Assembly (NCBI GenBank): GCA_947179485.1
Contig: OX359248.1
Coordinates: forward strand, 46,510,847-46,574,846
Length of the DNA: 64,000 nucleotides
Direction of reading: 5' to 3'
From: Allacma fusca
Taxonomy: Eukaryota > Arthropoda > Collembola > Symphypleona > Sminthuridae
The notes under the pieces were generated by a model. That model worked only from the letters and a program-made list of their open reading frames with translations. It searched no databases and was not told the DNA's origin. The position numbers were made by a program, and so were the translations under genes. This document shows positions 49,285-62,520 of the stretch, in pieces. Each line of letters opens with the position of its first letter. Position 1 is the first letter of the stretch.

Positions 49285-50600
49285 CTAACTTTGGAATTTC
49301 CTTGGGGTAACATTTTAGAGGTAAAGTGTCAGAGTACCCTTGTAGTAGGGAATTCCCTCAGGGTACCGTTTCAATCCTGAAATTCTCTGACGTTATGCTT
49401 TGAGGGGTGATGATGCTCCTTTAGGGTGACCTTTTAATGGTAAAATTCACTCAGGGTTATTTTAAATCGTTAAAAATTACTCAGGATATGATTCTAAGAG
49501 TGAAATTCGCATTCAATCACATTTAACACCATTTGAAGGGTGGAAATTCTTTCAAGTTAGTATATGAAGTAGTTTTATTTGAAATGAAATTGTCTCAGTG
49601 TACCCATGAAATTATTAAATGCATTCAGATTACGATTACAATAGTAACTTGCCCTCAGGTTATCCTTCTAGTAGTAAAATGACCTCAGAATAACCTTGTA
49701 AATTTAAAATGCGCTCGGGTTACCTTTCCAGAGGTAAAATGCCCCCAAAGTACCCCTTTAATAGTGAAATCTCATCAGAATACCCTTTTAATAGTAAAAT
49801 TCCATCAGGTTACCCTTCTAACAGTAAAATTCCATGAGGTTACTCCTGTAATAGTAAAATACCCCTAGGTTACTCTTGTAATGGTAAAATACCACTAGGT
49901 TAATATTGTAATGGTAAAATACCCTCAGGTTACTCTTGTAATAGTAAAACACCCTTAGGTTACACCTAATGGCAAAATTCCCTTAAGTTACCCTTATAAT
50001 GGTAAAATACCCTCAAGTTACGCTTATAATGGTAAAATACCCTTATGCTACCCTTGTTTTGGTAAAATTGTCTCACAGTACCCTTATAAATATAAAATAC
50101 CCTTAGGTTACGCTTGTTTTGGTGAAATTGTCTCAGGTTACCAATAGTAAAATTGCCTCAGGTCACTCTTACAATAGTAAAATTTCTTCAGGTTACTCTT
50201 ACAATGGTAAAATACCCTTAGGTTACCTAGTAATGGTTAAATACCCTTAGTTTACCTAGTAGTGGTAAAATACCCTTAGGTTACCTAGTAATGGTAACAG
50301 TGCCCCAGGTTATCCTTGTAATAGTAAAATTGCCCCAGGTTATCCTTGTAATAGTAAAATTGCCCCAGGTTATCCTTGTAATAGTAACATTGCCCCAGGT
50401 TATCCTTGTAATAGTAACATTGCCCCAGGTTATCCTTGTAATAGTAAAATTGCCCCAGGTTATCCTTGTAATAGTAAAATTGCCCCAGGTTATCCTTGTA
50501 ATAGTAACATTGCCCCAGGTTATCCTTGTAATAGTAAAATTGCCTCCGGTTACCATTGCCTTATTAATACACCTTTAGGTTACCTAAAATGTACCATAGT
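49285..50600. repeat. 30-bp minisatellite, about 1.3 kb, diverged then homogenised
   Basis: The unit is built on CAGGTTATCCTTGTAATAGT and AAAATTGCCC. From about 49285 to 50290 the units are diverged in sequence and length (ACCCTTAGGTTAC, GGTAAAATACCC). From 50291 to 50550 about nine units are almost identical and in exact 30-bp register. They alternate GTAAC (C) and GTAAA (A) variants in the order C A A C C A A C A. Because 30 is divisible by three, both strands stay open, which produces artefact ORFs at 50281-50578. Confidence 0.93.
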
Positions 50601-52916
50601 GCGCAATAAATAGTAATGTGACACTTATTATTTTCTACAGGGTACCTTCAGGGACCTAAGGAACGCCTAATGGTATTTTAATTAAGAATTTTGTCACTGA
50701 AAAAGGACTGGAGCATTTCGTTCCCTAGCCAACTCTGTCCTCGTACAGGGAATGTTTGCTGTAACGAAGAGACCCGCCATAATTTAGCATTCAGAATAGG
50801 GTCAATAGTATTTGGAATCATTCCCGTTTGTCACATTTTTGACTCTTATCCTCACAAGAGCATTCCACAACATGAGCCAAGTGCTTCTCCTTTAGGGATA
50901 CCATCACACATACACTTGCATATGTATAGCTTGAGTTTACTGAATAATCGAACGAAATAGCCTTGATGAACTGTGTGTTGTCACATAATTATTATCCCTC
51001 ACAATACCTTCCCTTGAAAGCAACGATGACACCCTTCCTGGCACAAGGTAGGATTCCTAAACCGTTCCACCTAACCCGAAATCCCCGCACAGTGCCCTCC
51101 GTCAGAGAAAATTCCTTGGAACCTATATTTCAGCATACACCAATTTAACACACTTTGGCATCCACCCACACAAAAGTAATGCCCACATAAAACATACAGG
51201 CATAATTTTAATTGCAGATTTTTCTGAACCTATCCGCCAACGCAAAAAAAAACTAATTCAGAACTTGCCTTGACATTGTGAAGTATTGTATGATTATTCC
51301 CCATTATGTTCATCCCTTGATACGTCCAGGCAAGGGAGGATTGTAAATCAGACCCCAAGCAATAATTCCGACTGTGCTTATTTACAAGACCATTCTGTCC
51401 CGGAATTTTTTACGAGGAGTATAAATAAATCGGAAAATTTGAATGTGAGGGATTTTTAACCCAGAATTTAGTGCGGGGGAGAGAGAGAGAGAAGGAGAAG
51501 GAGAGCCTTGAATGAATTTCTTCCACTTCATTTAGAATGAACATAAAGCTTGGGCAAAGACCGAGTTAATTGCCAATCAAAATAATTTACAAGTGGACAT
51601 AAATTATTTCCGGGGTTTTCTTTTCCTCTCCCTTCGATTGAATTGTATTCTTCCTCAGAAAACCGCTACTTAGTCACTCTCAAGTGCAAAACCCGCTAAT
51701 TACGCTCCCTCCAAATACTCTGCGGGGCAGTTAACATCAGTCAATACTGGAAATACCGATCTCCTTAACTACCACATTTTAACTCAACTTTGGCTACTTT
51801 CATCAACAAGACCTTCACCAGTTCTCCAGCTATCCTTGTACGATTACTTTAGTTAGATAGATATACAGAATAACAATTAATTCCGTCCAGTTATTGCGAA
51901 CGGTTCTTCCCGGGATAAGAAGTCAGGCTGAAGACTTGTAATCATTAAAACCCTCAACAAAATTCTTCCAAAATTTTTGAAGCACTATCTAACACAACCG
52001 GTTCACACTTACCTTAAAAATATTATTACATTGCCCTTAGTAATTATTCAAACCGTGGTATTTTTAATTATTAAATAATTATACATTTTGAAGCTAAAAT
52101 TTTTCACAGATTTAATTTTTTCTCCTGAAAAGAAAACATTCAATGACGTAACTTCTTTTATGCTTTTACGCTAATTGTTTACTAAATTCTGGGGTTTCAT
52201 TTTTAACCTCCGGTTTACAAAGCCGGATCATCGTGTTCATTGAAAACACATTTTATTTTGAGCCTTGGGCGACTTTAGTAAAGTTCCCTAAAAAATTTTA
52301 TGGCTTTTAAAATTTATATCTATCAAAAACAAATTAATTGTTTTACTTCAATACCTTGTGTGTTTTCGAAAATGTTCAGTTAGCGTTAAGTTTTGTTTAA
52401 GAACTTCATACCGTGTTTTAAAATGTTTGCAAAACTTGTTCAGATAATTACGTTGTAGCTTATTAGTGGACAATAATCTCGTGTCTAGTTTTTTCGAGAT
52501 ACTGACTCAGTTTGCTTGTTTTAGAGTCTCGCCGGGTTGGAAATCCAAGGAAATTTTTGGAGTCTCTCCTTTATGCTTCTTAGCGGAGAGTGTCTACCAG
52601 GAGCGTGAGTGTTTAGTGGAATTTATTTATTTGTGGGTTTTGTTTTTGATTGGAAAAGTTAGACAGCTAGGAGAGGTATATGGGGAGTAGGGAAGGAAGG
52701 AGCCTGGGGTGAGTTAAATGCAAGGAGGAGATTGAGGCTTGGAGTAAGGGGGAGATTGTGATTGGTTTATGTGCATTAAAAAGCATTGAGCAGTTGTTTT
52801 GGGTGCGGAGATGGAATGAAGCAACTTGTCATTATTGAAGTGAACACTACTATGCCTTGTATCAGTCCGGACAGAAAGTTTCAGTAATAATAATGTTCCG
52901 TGATAATATTGTTGGT

Positions 52917-52918
52917 AT

Positions 52919-52961
<43 letters not shown>
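52917..52961. repeat. compound (GT)13-(GA)9 microsatellite
   Basis: GT run 52917-52942 changing directly to GA 52943-52961. Confidence 0.95.
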
Positions 52962-53380
52962 TCTTTGTGTGTTGGTGTGGTTGATGCAGTGCAACAACTT
53001 ACATGGTTATCGGTGAGTAAGGGTCGGCGTACGAGTTGGTTGGCGGGTGTTTACAGGCTGGCCATAATTTCTGGGGACTGGTGTTTAAAAGCTTTTGTCA
53101 AAAGTCGGGCGGAGGAGAGCCATTCTTGAACGTCGGACCGTATTACGGAGGACGGAGACGTAGACGTGAACGTTCCTATCACTACGTCCCTTGTCCTCTG
53201 CTTGTCCTGTTCCATTAGAAGAACAGACTTTCCCCGATCCCCAAACATAAATAAGACCTCTTCCACGTCACTCTCACGTTTCACTGGCGTTCTTTCATAC
53301 TCGATAACCATCGTCCCTTAAGCCTTATTTATGTCACTAGGACCATCTCCTCTTCCCTTAGTCTTCCACTCTTCTCTCAC

Positions 53381-53431
53381 TCTCTCTCTCTCTCTCTCTC
53401 TCTCTTCCTTTCTCTTCCTCTCTCTCTCTCC
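53381..53431. repeat. interrupted CT microsatellite
   Basis: Two CT blocks separated by TTCCTTTCTCTTC, read directly. Confidence 0.92.
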
Positions 53432-54676
53432 CGTGCCAAACTAAATTCATCTGATCCTGCCCTTACAAAACATAGATATACGCTTTCCCCATCTTTCCCT
53501 TCTCACTTCTTGCGGCAAATAAATAGCTACAATGTGAACAACAACCAAAGCATAAAGCACTTGTGCATCATAAGCGATCCCTCTAAAGTCCTATCTTCGA
53601 CTTGCCTTCCCCAAGTAAGTACATACATCTCCTCCGCGTGTACATATCAAAGACAAGGGAAAGAATACCCCGGAGAAAGGACATGTGAATAAGCAACAAG
53701 GCTTGTCTCTACTATATCACTTGTCCTCATCCCAGTTACTTATCATTCTTTTTAACTTTTACACGCTCCTTCCAGCCTCATCCCTTCACTTCTTCAAAAG
53801 AAAGCTACTTTCACTATCTCCCAACTTTCCAACCTCAAACCCCACACCATATGCCTTTCATTATCTCAGACGCTCCTTGTACGGCCCTACTTCAGGGGCC
53901 AAACCATATAGATATAGATAGAGCAAATCAAAATGAGACAGTATGGTCCACGTAGGAATGAGTTTTACTCGAACTAGCCACTATTAAATTGAGGAAGTTT
54001 TTTTTTATATTTTATTAAATGCAAACATTTCATTGTTGGTAATTAATACATTAGTCCCAGAGTAAAAGTTCCCATACTTTTCCCGACATTTTTTTAAAGA
54101 GATGATTGAGGTTGTTCTTCTAATTATTATTTCGGCATCAGTATAAGATATAATGCTATGGCATGACATTAAATCGAATCGGATTGTGTTTGCTTCTATT
54201 AGGAAAATGTTTCTCCGCTATTTTTTTTGTAATGTATGGATTTTCAATTCCGAATACCAATCATCAGTCTGGTGTAGATATTGGGGCAGGAGGCAGGCAA
54301 GGTACAAATGTCATTCAATAATAATTTGATTGAAGTGCGTGGTTTCCCAACAAATGGTTTCGTGTTGGGAGGAGAACGTATACGGTGTTTGGATGAGGGG
54401 AGGCAGGGACTATTTGTAAGATGGAGCAAAAGGTTTGGGGCCATTTTGAAGGGAATTGACAAGAGGTGACAAATTTGAGGAAAGGGAGAATTAAAAGGGA
54501 GAGGTGAGGGAATGCGGGAAAAGTACTGAGTATTAGAATTGGTTGATGGGAACGTCCCAGTCATAACAGTAACAATTGCAGGGAGAGTTATTGATAGGTA
54601 TGGACGGATGGAGAGAGCAAAAGAGAGGAAAATGTGTTGATTACGTGGGGGATTATAAGGGAAAGGAGGCTCTCAG

Positions 54677-54682
<6 letters not shown>

Positions 54683-54712
<30 letters not shown>
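54683..54712. repeat. CT microsatellite
   Basis: (CT)14-15, read directly. Confidence 0.95.
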
Positions 54713-54716
<4 letters not shown>

Positions 54717-55173
54717 CCAGCAGCCTTTTTTAGCCTTTTTTCCCTCTCATCTGTGCAGCTGTTGTTTTGGTGTGTGAAGAAAATGTAAAGGTGTATGTGC
54801 TTAATGCAAGGGAAGGAGCGGAAAGGAGAGGAAAGTGAGAAAAAAGAGAAAGTTGGTTGGGAGGGGCGGGGTGGGGGTGCAGAATGGACGACGAGGACGA
54901 TGGATATGGATGCGGATGAAATGGATACGGATCGATAATTAAAGAAATGAAGAAATTCTAAGGAACGGTCACGTCACAGTCGTAATGTCAACGGAGAAAA
55001 TTTGTACGAAATTTCCTCGTATCCCCCTTGGCTTTCACCCATCCCCGAGTTTTGTTTATACGAAGGACGTGACAAGTGGAATTTCACTACAGCACATGCC
55101 GTATCAACCCAGAGGCCCGAAATGAGACCAGCTTTTACCTGGCTGGATGACTGGCTGCTGACTTGGAAGGGGC

Positions 55174-55197
55174 GAGAGAGAGAGAGAGAGAGAGAGA
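55174..55197. repeat. GA microsatellite
   Basis: (GA)12, read directly. Confidence 0.93.
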
Positions 55198-57282
55198 AAG
55201 ATGGGAGAGAGGAAGAAGAAGAAGCCTCTCTCTCTCTTCGGTTTCCTCTCCTCTCCTTCAGTCGGCACTTTAATTAATCACCCTAACTATTCCAACTATC
55301 CTTAATTACTTCACACCTCAGCACACTTCAATCTCAAAACTACACACTATTAGGGAGAAAGCCGCTCCTCTCCAATAACACATGTTTGTCCACACTCACC
55401 CAAAAGCAAGAAAATGCAGGCTCCAATAATTTAACAATACATGCCAACCCTTCCTCACTTTCTCCGCAATTGCTTTCACTTTAGCATTTCCACCTCTCCT
55501 TTCCTCACCTTTCCCCAATTCCTCCTTCTCAACCTCAAAGCTTCCTCCACATTTCCCCAAATCTCATTGCTCTTCATACATGTCTCCCTTGAAATCCATA
55601 CCTCTCCCGCAATTTTAATTCCTGACATCATAACTTCCCTGTTTCCTAATTGCATTCATGTCTCGTTTGGGGACGCGGATACTTGAAATTGCATTATGAC
55701 AATTATTATCACAAAGTGACACAGTCAGCAAATTGAACTGGTACACTATGAACCCATCCCAATCTCTACATCATTCCTTCTGCTAAGAAGCAAAAATGAT
55801 TAAAGTGCTCCCAAGTAACCTGTAAACTGTCAAATTGCAGATTCATCCTTTACAGCTTTAAATATGAACATTACCGCGACGTACATTACACATGTACTGG
55901 AATAAAAAATCTCAAAACCTTTCTTCTAAAATTCAAAATCGAGTGTGTAAAAGATTGTGTTCAAAATTTTTAAAAAATGGCCTAATTCATTAGAGCAATA
56001 ATTATTATATATTTAAAGTTTACAGCTACTTTCCTTAACAATAGGTCATAGGCCAGACACACCGTTCTGGAATTAACTTAATGCAGAACTTAACTACAGC
56101 GTGTGTCTCTACAAGACCAGCCCTAAAATACACTTGGACCAGGGGAAAAGATGTAAAAGAAATCCACTTTCATTTCTTGCTTCGGATCAATCTTGAATAA
56201 AATTCATATGCATTTTAAAAATGTCGGGGAAAAAAGAGCTTTTTCTTCTTAGCCGTGAGTGTGCCTACACCTACAGTGTAGTTTATTCCCTCGAGAGACA
56301 CTGGTGGAGAGAAAATGCTGAGGAAAGATTGGACAGGGTTTAAAATTTGAAAAAATGATTTTTTCAACTCGTTACATTGAGATGGAAGTAATAGGACGAG
56401 TTTGGGCTGATCTCCATGGGTTATGATATCTGGGTTGAGGTAATCCATAGATAAAATATGAGAGTCTTGACCGGACCAAAAAGTGAAATGGGAGGAAAAT
56501 GGAGGACAGAGATGCAAGAGTTTACTGGGAAGAGATAGGGCTGGAGAAAGCGGAGGAGGAAGAGAGAGAGAGGATGGACACGGAGGAAGATGAAGCAGGA
56601 CATTGTTTTACAACCGGAAGGGACAATTTCTGACAGACTGTTTTATATACAAGCTCTCTTCCCTTCACGTCTCGTCTCCCCATTGCTTTCTCCCATGCCA
56701 TGGGCCCGAACATAGATTCCAAGGGCCAGACAGGGAAAGCGTACTTTGACGGGCTCCTCTCACTTACAACTACTAGAACGACTATACACTCACAAGTCCA
56801 CATGATTGTGATACTAAAAAGGATGCTCGAAACTATTACGCTCCTACTAAATACTATGGGGTTTAGCTTCCCATAGTATGCATATCTACGTGTGTTCCGA
56901 TGTGGGGTGTGTACATAGAGTCTGCTATCTATACATGTTCATGTTTAAGGGAACGGTTGCATGTCGTCCCGCTGCTCTTCTAACTCCGCTCTGTGAGTTA
57001 AGTCAGGAGAGAGAGAGATGAGAGTCTGGTCGTTTTACAGTCATTCCTTCCTTCTCGTCTCGGAACAAGAGACCATTTTCCCTCTAATTTCCCTTTAATT
57101 CTGCAGCACTTAATTTGATCTATGAATATCATTCCAACGTCCCTTTCGCTAGTTTCGCATAGTAAGTGCTCGATTTAAAAGCCCATCTGCTTACTATGCT
57201 TACCTCCCCACTCACATTATCCATCATGCCCTTCCCGTCCACTTTCCACTCTTTTTTCTATTAGTCCTCTCTATCTCTCGGT

Positions 57283-57283
57283 C

Positions 57284-57310
<27 letters not shown>
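57283..57310. repeat. CT microsatellite
   Basis: (CT)14 followed by CACT units, read directly. Confidence 0.94.
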
Positions 57311-57314
<4 letters not shown>

Positions 57315-57889
57315 ACTCACTATCCGTCTATCTACATGCACTGTGTAGCATCCTGATGGCCTTGTGTACACAAGACCTGAGCTGTCTCTCAACTTGGAAC
57401 CCTCTCATTTTGAACGCTGTCGCTCTCCAATGACAATCGCAGTCAATGGGCACTTGTCTCTGTAAATACAGCCTTTGAAATCCTTCAATCCAACGGCGAC
57501 AAGGCAGGAGGAGTACATTCCACAACAACATCTCTCCCCTCGACACAACTTTGCAACTAAATAGTGTGTAATTTTCTAGATTCTTTCCTCACCCTAAACA
57601 AAGTGACTCTATTCTCATTTTTTCCGCTCCTCTCACTCTCCACACGACTAGTCTCTATACGGGTCTCCAGTCCTGCATTTGTGGGCTCACTCACATTAGT
57701 TCCTATCACTTGATTCAACCTCTTCCTCTCCAACTTGTTCCTTTAATTTCGATAGTTTCCCTTGTAATTCTATTTACTCTGCAGTACACCGAGAAAAGGT
57801 TGTTTTTTCTTGAGGGGGGGGGGGGGAAGGAGGGTAAAAGTTTCCCGCCAAAATTTTAGTTCCTTTTTTTTTCCTGGATCGGAAGGGTG

Positions 57890-57893
<4 letters not shown>

Positions 57894-57928
<35 letters not shown>
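57894..57928. repeat. GA microsatellite
   Basis: (GA)17, read directly. Confidence 0.95.
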
Positions 57929-57930
<2 letters not shown>

Positions 57931-59801
57931 TGGCTGTTATTGAAACATGTTGACTGCGGCGGAGTAATTAAGAGGAAGTGTGGGGTCAGTTTATGAGTTA
58001 GGTCCAGTCTGGTGTCCGAAGTTGGACGAGTCACACTCAGGCACAGGCTTGACCAATGCAGTGGTAATGGTTATTAGGAAGTACTCTGGAATGATGCTAC
58101 AGATATGTTTTTAATGTATGACTGCATGTCCCTAGCCATGCCCAATGACTATAACTACAACCAGTGGGTACTTTAGGGATAGATATAGTATGCGAATAGC
58201 GAACTGCTATTACTAGATATAGTATCAACCCTTTCTATTTTTCACGTTGTATCCCTACCCTGTTACTATTATATTCCTGTTTTGCTACTATTGCCACTGT
58301 AATATTACTGTTTTATAGATTCCCCCATATGTATCCATTTATGTGCATGTAGCTCCACAACTTCAAATGCATATTTATGTATGCTTAGTTTGTATGTCCT
58401 ACCTACAGGCCCGAAGTACTCTGCCCCTACAAGAGCACCCTTTAAATTGACAAAATTTAATTGTACTGTTGACAAGTTCCTGTAGATACAAATTTTCATT
58501 GTGTTATTATAATGTGTGCCCCAAAGGTGTTTTTTCTCCTTGACAGAGCTTAGCATCCCATAGGTCACATTTATCTGGATCAGGGATGCAAGTATCGAGA
58601 GGGTACACTGTAGAGAGGTCCAAATAGATATGTGGATACATATAATATGAGTATCCTGAAAGGACGGATGGAAGACCGGCCCGAAAGCCACTTGCCTAGG
58701 AAATGATAATTGTCATAAATTGTGTCCAAACTTGGGGAAATCGAAGGAGGTAATTGCGAAAGACCATAATTCTTGCCACATCCATGCTACAAATTGCGCC
58801 TTTACTCACTCAGACTCATATCCAAATGCATCTGTAGCCCTCCCCCCAATATGCACAATCAATTCCCTCATTCCTATCTCCTCCTTAGCCCATATTCCTC
58901 CCATTCCCCCAGAGTCAACTGGGAGTCTGGGAGAGACTGCAAAACCCGCCAAAATGTATAAGGACTTCTATACATAACCCCATTCCCATCCCGTCCTTCA
59001 TAACTTCCCACTTCCCCAAACGTGTTGCAAGCCCACTTAGCGCTCGGCTAAGAGGCTGATTCGGCTGATGATCCGTGTGTGTGTATAGGAAAGGAAGGAA
59101 TCGGGGATGATAATAGTAAAATTTATGCAAAGAGAGTGTAATAACTATAAGTATGAAATTTCTATTTCTCCCAAGCCCATGGGAGATGATTTGAAGAGGA
59201 GATTTTCCATAATAATAAAGTGTCCACATGGACGTTAAATACATCCGGATCCAAATACCCTCCGATTATGGGCTACTGTATGTACTCTCATAGTCCCTCC
59301 CATGTTTTTACATGTTACAATCACAGAGTCCGGAGTACATTTAATTTCCATGCATGCAAATATCCCTTGAAACCTTTCCCTTTCATAGCTGGGATTCTAC
59401 TAGGACCCATGGAGGCAAAAGATGCTAAATCCGTCCGTCCATTGTATGGAACGTTTCAGGGGTAGAAATCTTAGCATTGTCTTCAAGTCCTGGAATTATC
59501 AAATGTGAATATTTTTTGGACCTAAATTTAGCCGATATTGCACTTTCTTCTTTACTTTTCCCTACAATATGTATTACATAGTTCCAGGACCGTCTACTAT
59601 GATGCAGACATCCCCACGTGTGTGTACATACATACATGCTTAATACAGCATATACTAAGAGGGATATCCAGACCCCTAGATCCTTCACTCTAGGTATCCT
59701 TGTACAGGGCTATTGTACATAGGGGGAAGTACTACAAGTAAAAGTTGCATTTACATTGAATTTAGTGCCAGCGTTGGTATTTGCATACGAGAGAGACTCC
59801 A

Positions 59802-59806
<5 letters not shown>

Positions 59807-59835
<29 letters not shown>
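59807..59835. repeat. GA microsatellite
   Basis: (GA)14, read directly. Confidence 0.94.
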
Positions 59836-59838
<3 letters not shown>

Positions 59839-60078
59839 AAGAGTGAAGAGAGAGAGCCGAGCATTAGATTTTGAATTGGGGAGACTACACGTTATCTTGT
59901 GCTTGATCCACAATTTTGAGTCATTCTAGAGTCACATTAAGGGTACTTTATGAAAGTGTAATTAAAAGCCTGGCAAGGAATTTACGATAATGATTGTCCA
60001 CATGTGCGCCTGGCATTATTTATTCCTGAAATTCACTTCTCTCTCTCCCCGTCGGGTGTCGGTCGTCCTGTGTTGTGT

Positions 60079-60134
60079 GAGAGAGAGAGAGAGAGAGACT
60101 CTGTGTGTGTGTGTGTATGTGTGTGTGTGTGAGA
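60079..60134. repeat. compound GA-GT microsatellite
   Basis: (GA)10 then CTCT and (GT)n with one TATG interruption. Confidence 0.93.
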
Positions 60135-60487
60135 GGCTAAACCGAGAAAAATCTTCCCCTCATAAATACATTCCGTCTGTTTAATTAACACTTAATTAAC
60201 AAAAATCACCTTCACTGAATTAGGTTGCATATTAATTTTCACTCGCCATGATCCCTCCATGTATTTTTCTCAATTAGCAATTCTCCTTCATTTCTCTCAC
60301 ACTTTTCTCCGTCTTTTTTTCCCTCTCTCCTCTCAATTTCCTATATGCTCAGGGTTCATTTCCATATACAGAATATACTATAGTTTAATAGGTGAGAGAA
60401 ACAACATGAGAAAGGGAAAAAATGGAGCAATATGCTCAATCCCTTTTTTCAATAGCATGTGAGCGAACACAGTGTGGAGAGAGAAAG

Positions 60488-60645
60488 GAGAGAGAGAGAG
60501 AGAGAGAGAGTGGGAGGCACAGAGAGAATTGAGAGGCGACTACAACATTATGTTAAAGGGGAAAAAACGACGAGTCAAGGAATATAATAGAGTGGAAGGG
60601 AGTATTACAGAGATGAGGAGAGAGAGAGAGAGAGAGAGAGAGAGT
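60488..60645. repeat. two GA microsatellites
   Basis: GA tracts at 60488-60510 and 60616-60645, about 105 bp apart. Confidence 0.93.
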
Positions 60646-61873
60646 TGAACCCTCTCGTATGGTTTACATGGAAATACATACTCCTCCATTGCTCCTCTCT
60701 CTCTCTCCCGGCCTGTGTAAGTTGTAAAAGCGTGAAAGTGGAATCCTTTTGACAAAGCGATCGCGGCTTTTCTCGTTTGCTCCGTAAATGACTCCTTGTT
60801 AAACTTCACTCTGTCATGCCTATTTGTATGCGACCTCTTTTTACAAAACCTCCGCACTATTTTGTTTCTTAATTTTTAAATCAACTCTACACTCCAACAA
60901 CACTCCCCAGTCTTCCTTTCTCTTCATCTTTCACAAATTAGCAAATTCATTCCTATTTAATCTTTCCCTTACGTTCCCTTTCCCATGTCTTTCATCTTCT
61001 TTTAATTAGCCTTCCACAGCAGTATCTACTGCCATGGTCCGCCAGACTTTTAAATTCCAACAGTTTCCCACCTTCACTCCAAATAAATTCATAGTTGATT
61101 TCCAGGGATGCTTTTTCTATTACAACTGGTGTCAGTTTTTACAGAGGAATTACAGTAACAATAATAATTATTAAATTTATTTATTAATTATAACGTTTAT
61201 AATTCAAAATTTGTCCGCATTCAGGATGTTAATGTAGGGAAGGTTCTATTGGGTAAGTATTTGAAGTAAGAGCGTTCCTTCCCAATCATTTGATAACCCA
61301 ACTTTTCTTTAAATTAATAGTTTAAAGCTCGTCCGCTATATTCCCAGTGTGAGGGGAGTTTAATCATGTAAATGACCAGATAAGATAAATAGATGAAAGA
61401 CAGATTCAAATGAGAATATTGACTAGGCATAAATTCCAGTTAAGTAAAATCTAAGAAATCCAATAGTAGGAATTTTTTGTCCTATGTGTAAATTGTCCGG
61501 ATGTAAATTGCGACCCCTCCCCCGGGAATATAATTCAACCGTTTAAGCTAGGGTCCGAAAGGATGGAACAAAATCAGATATTTCTTAGTACAAAACCGGA
61601 ACACGAGCCAGTCAGAGGATTACACATGTACCGCATGCCCTCCAGAGTGAAAAAGGGTTTACAGGATGAGTAACGACCGCGAAAGCTGATGGCATTGAAA
61701 AGTGAAAGGAAGACACGAAGGGAAAGCAAAAGCAGAGGAAAGGTTACGGGAGGAAAGTGAAAATAGCCCGGGGTCTCTCCCTCTCTCCAGACACCGCCTG
61801 TTGAACAGTAACAAAAACCTATGAATAGGTTTCGAAGGGAGAGAGAAGGAAAAGAGAGATAGATAGACAGACA

Positions 61874-61876
<3 letters not shown>

Positions 61877-61920
<44 letters not shown>
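61877..61920. repeat. GA microsatellite
   Basis: (GA)n of about 44 bp preceded by GATAGACAGACA units. Confidence 0.94.
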
Positions 61921-61927
<7 letters not shown>

Positions 61928-62461
61928 GAATAAAAATTCTGACTACTGTCTCCTTTGATTTCTCCTGCCAGAGAATAAGCTCCCACTAATAATGTGCATG
62001 CTGAAGGTGGAACCTGGTCACATAAAATCCATATGTGAGTATGTCTAATAATACCAAGTTGAGGGTAAATACTCCGGGTGAAGGGAAGGAGTGGCGGGGA
62101 GCAGCGGAGATGTGATCAAAGGAAGACAAGGATGGTTGATTTGTATTTGAAAGGATAATTTGAGGGCCTCATTTTATCTCTCAGGCTAAAGTTGTGGAGA
62201 GAGGCCGCCAAGAGAACCTGTATGTATATGATGGGTGGGAGGGCGGCGGGTGTCTCTGTCTTTCTTTCTCACTCTTCTCTCTCACTCTCCCTCAGTATAA
62301 TCAATAATGTAGAGTATAATCATAAATTGGAAAACTTTGGTAGTAATAATGTCAACTCACGTAACGCGTTTAAGATTAGCCCCACACAATGTCCACAGTA
62401 AATCACTGATATTCCTTCCGCTCTGTGCATATTACACTCATTATTATACACCCCCGAAAAT

Positions 62462-62520
62462 TCTCTCTCCTCTCTCTCTCTCACTCTCTCTCTCTCTCTC
62501 TCTCTCACTCTCACTCTCAC
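62462..62520. repeat. interrupted CT microsatellite
   Basis: (CT)n with CACTCT interruptions, ending in three CACTCT units. Confidence 0.93.

Larger units (their letters stand above)
50601..54682. other. non-coding stretch
   Basis: No recognisable gene. Short GA tract at about 51479-51492; AT-rich unique DNA at 51900-52460; GT then GA compound tract at 52917-52961; ACGT-rich patch at 53125-53200 including CCGTA-T-TACGG; CT tract at 53381-53431. Confidence 0.55.
54713..57893. other. non-coding stretch
   Basis: No recognisable gene. GGAT-rich degenerate repeats at about 54895-54935; GA tract 55174-55197; CT tract 57283-57310; a run of 13 G at 57814-57826. Confidence 0.55.

Noticed and set aside
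49860..50285. TTAGG-like words suggesting interstitial insect telomere repeats
   Set aside because: They occur once per ~30-bp unit of the diverged minisatellite, not as tandem TTAGG.
50281..50578. Repetitive proteins of 91-95 aa on both strands
   Set aside because: A 30-bp minisatellite has a period divisible by three, so both strands stay open; there is no gene context.
60640..60665. T-arm-like GAGAG-GGTTCAA-CTCTC
   Set aside because: The stem is provided by the neighbouring GA microsatellite; there is no A box or acceptor stem.
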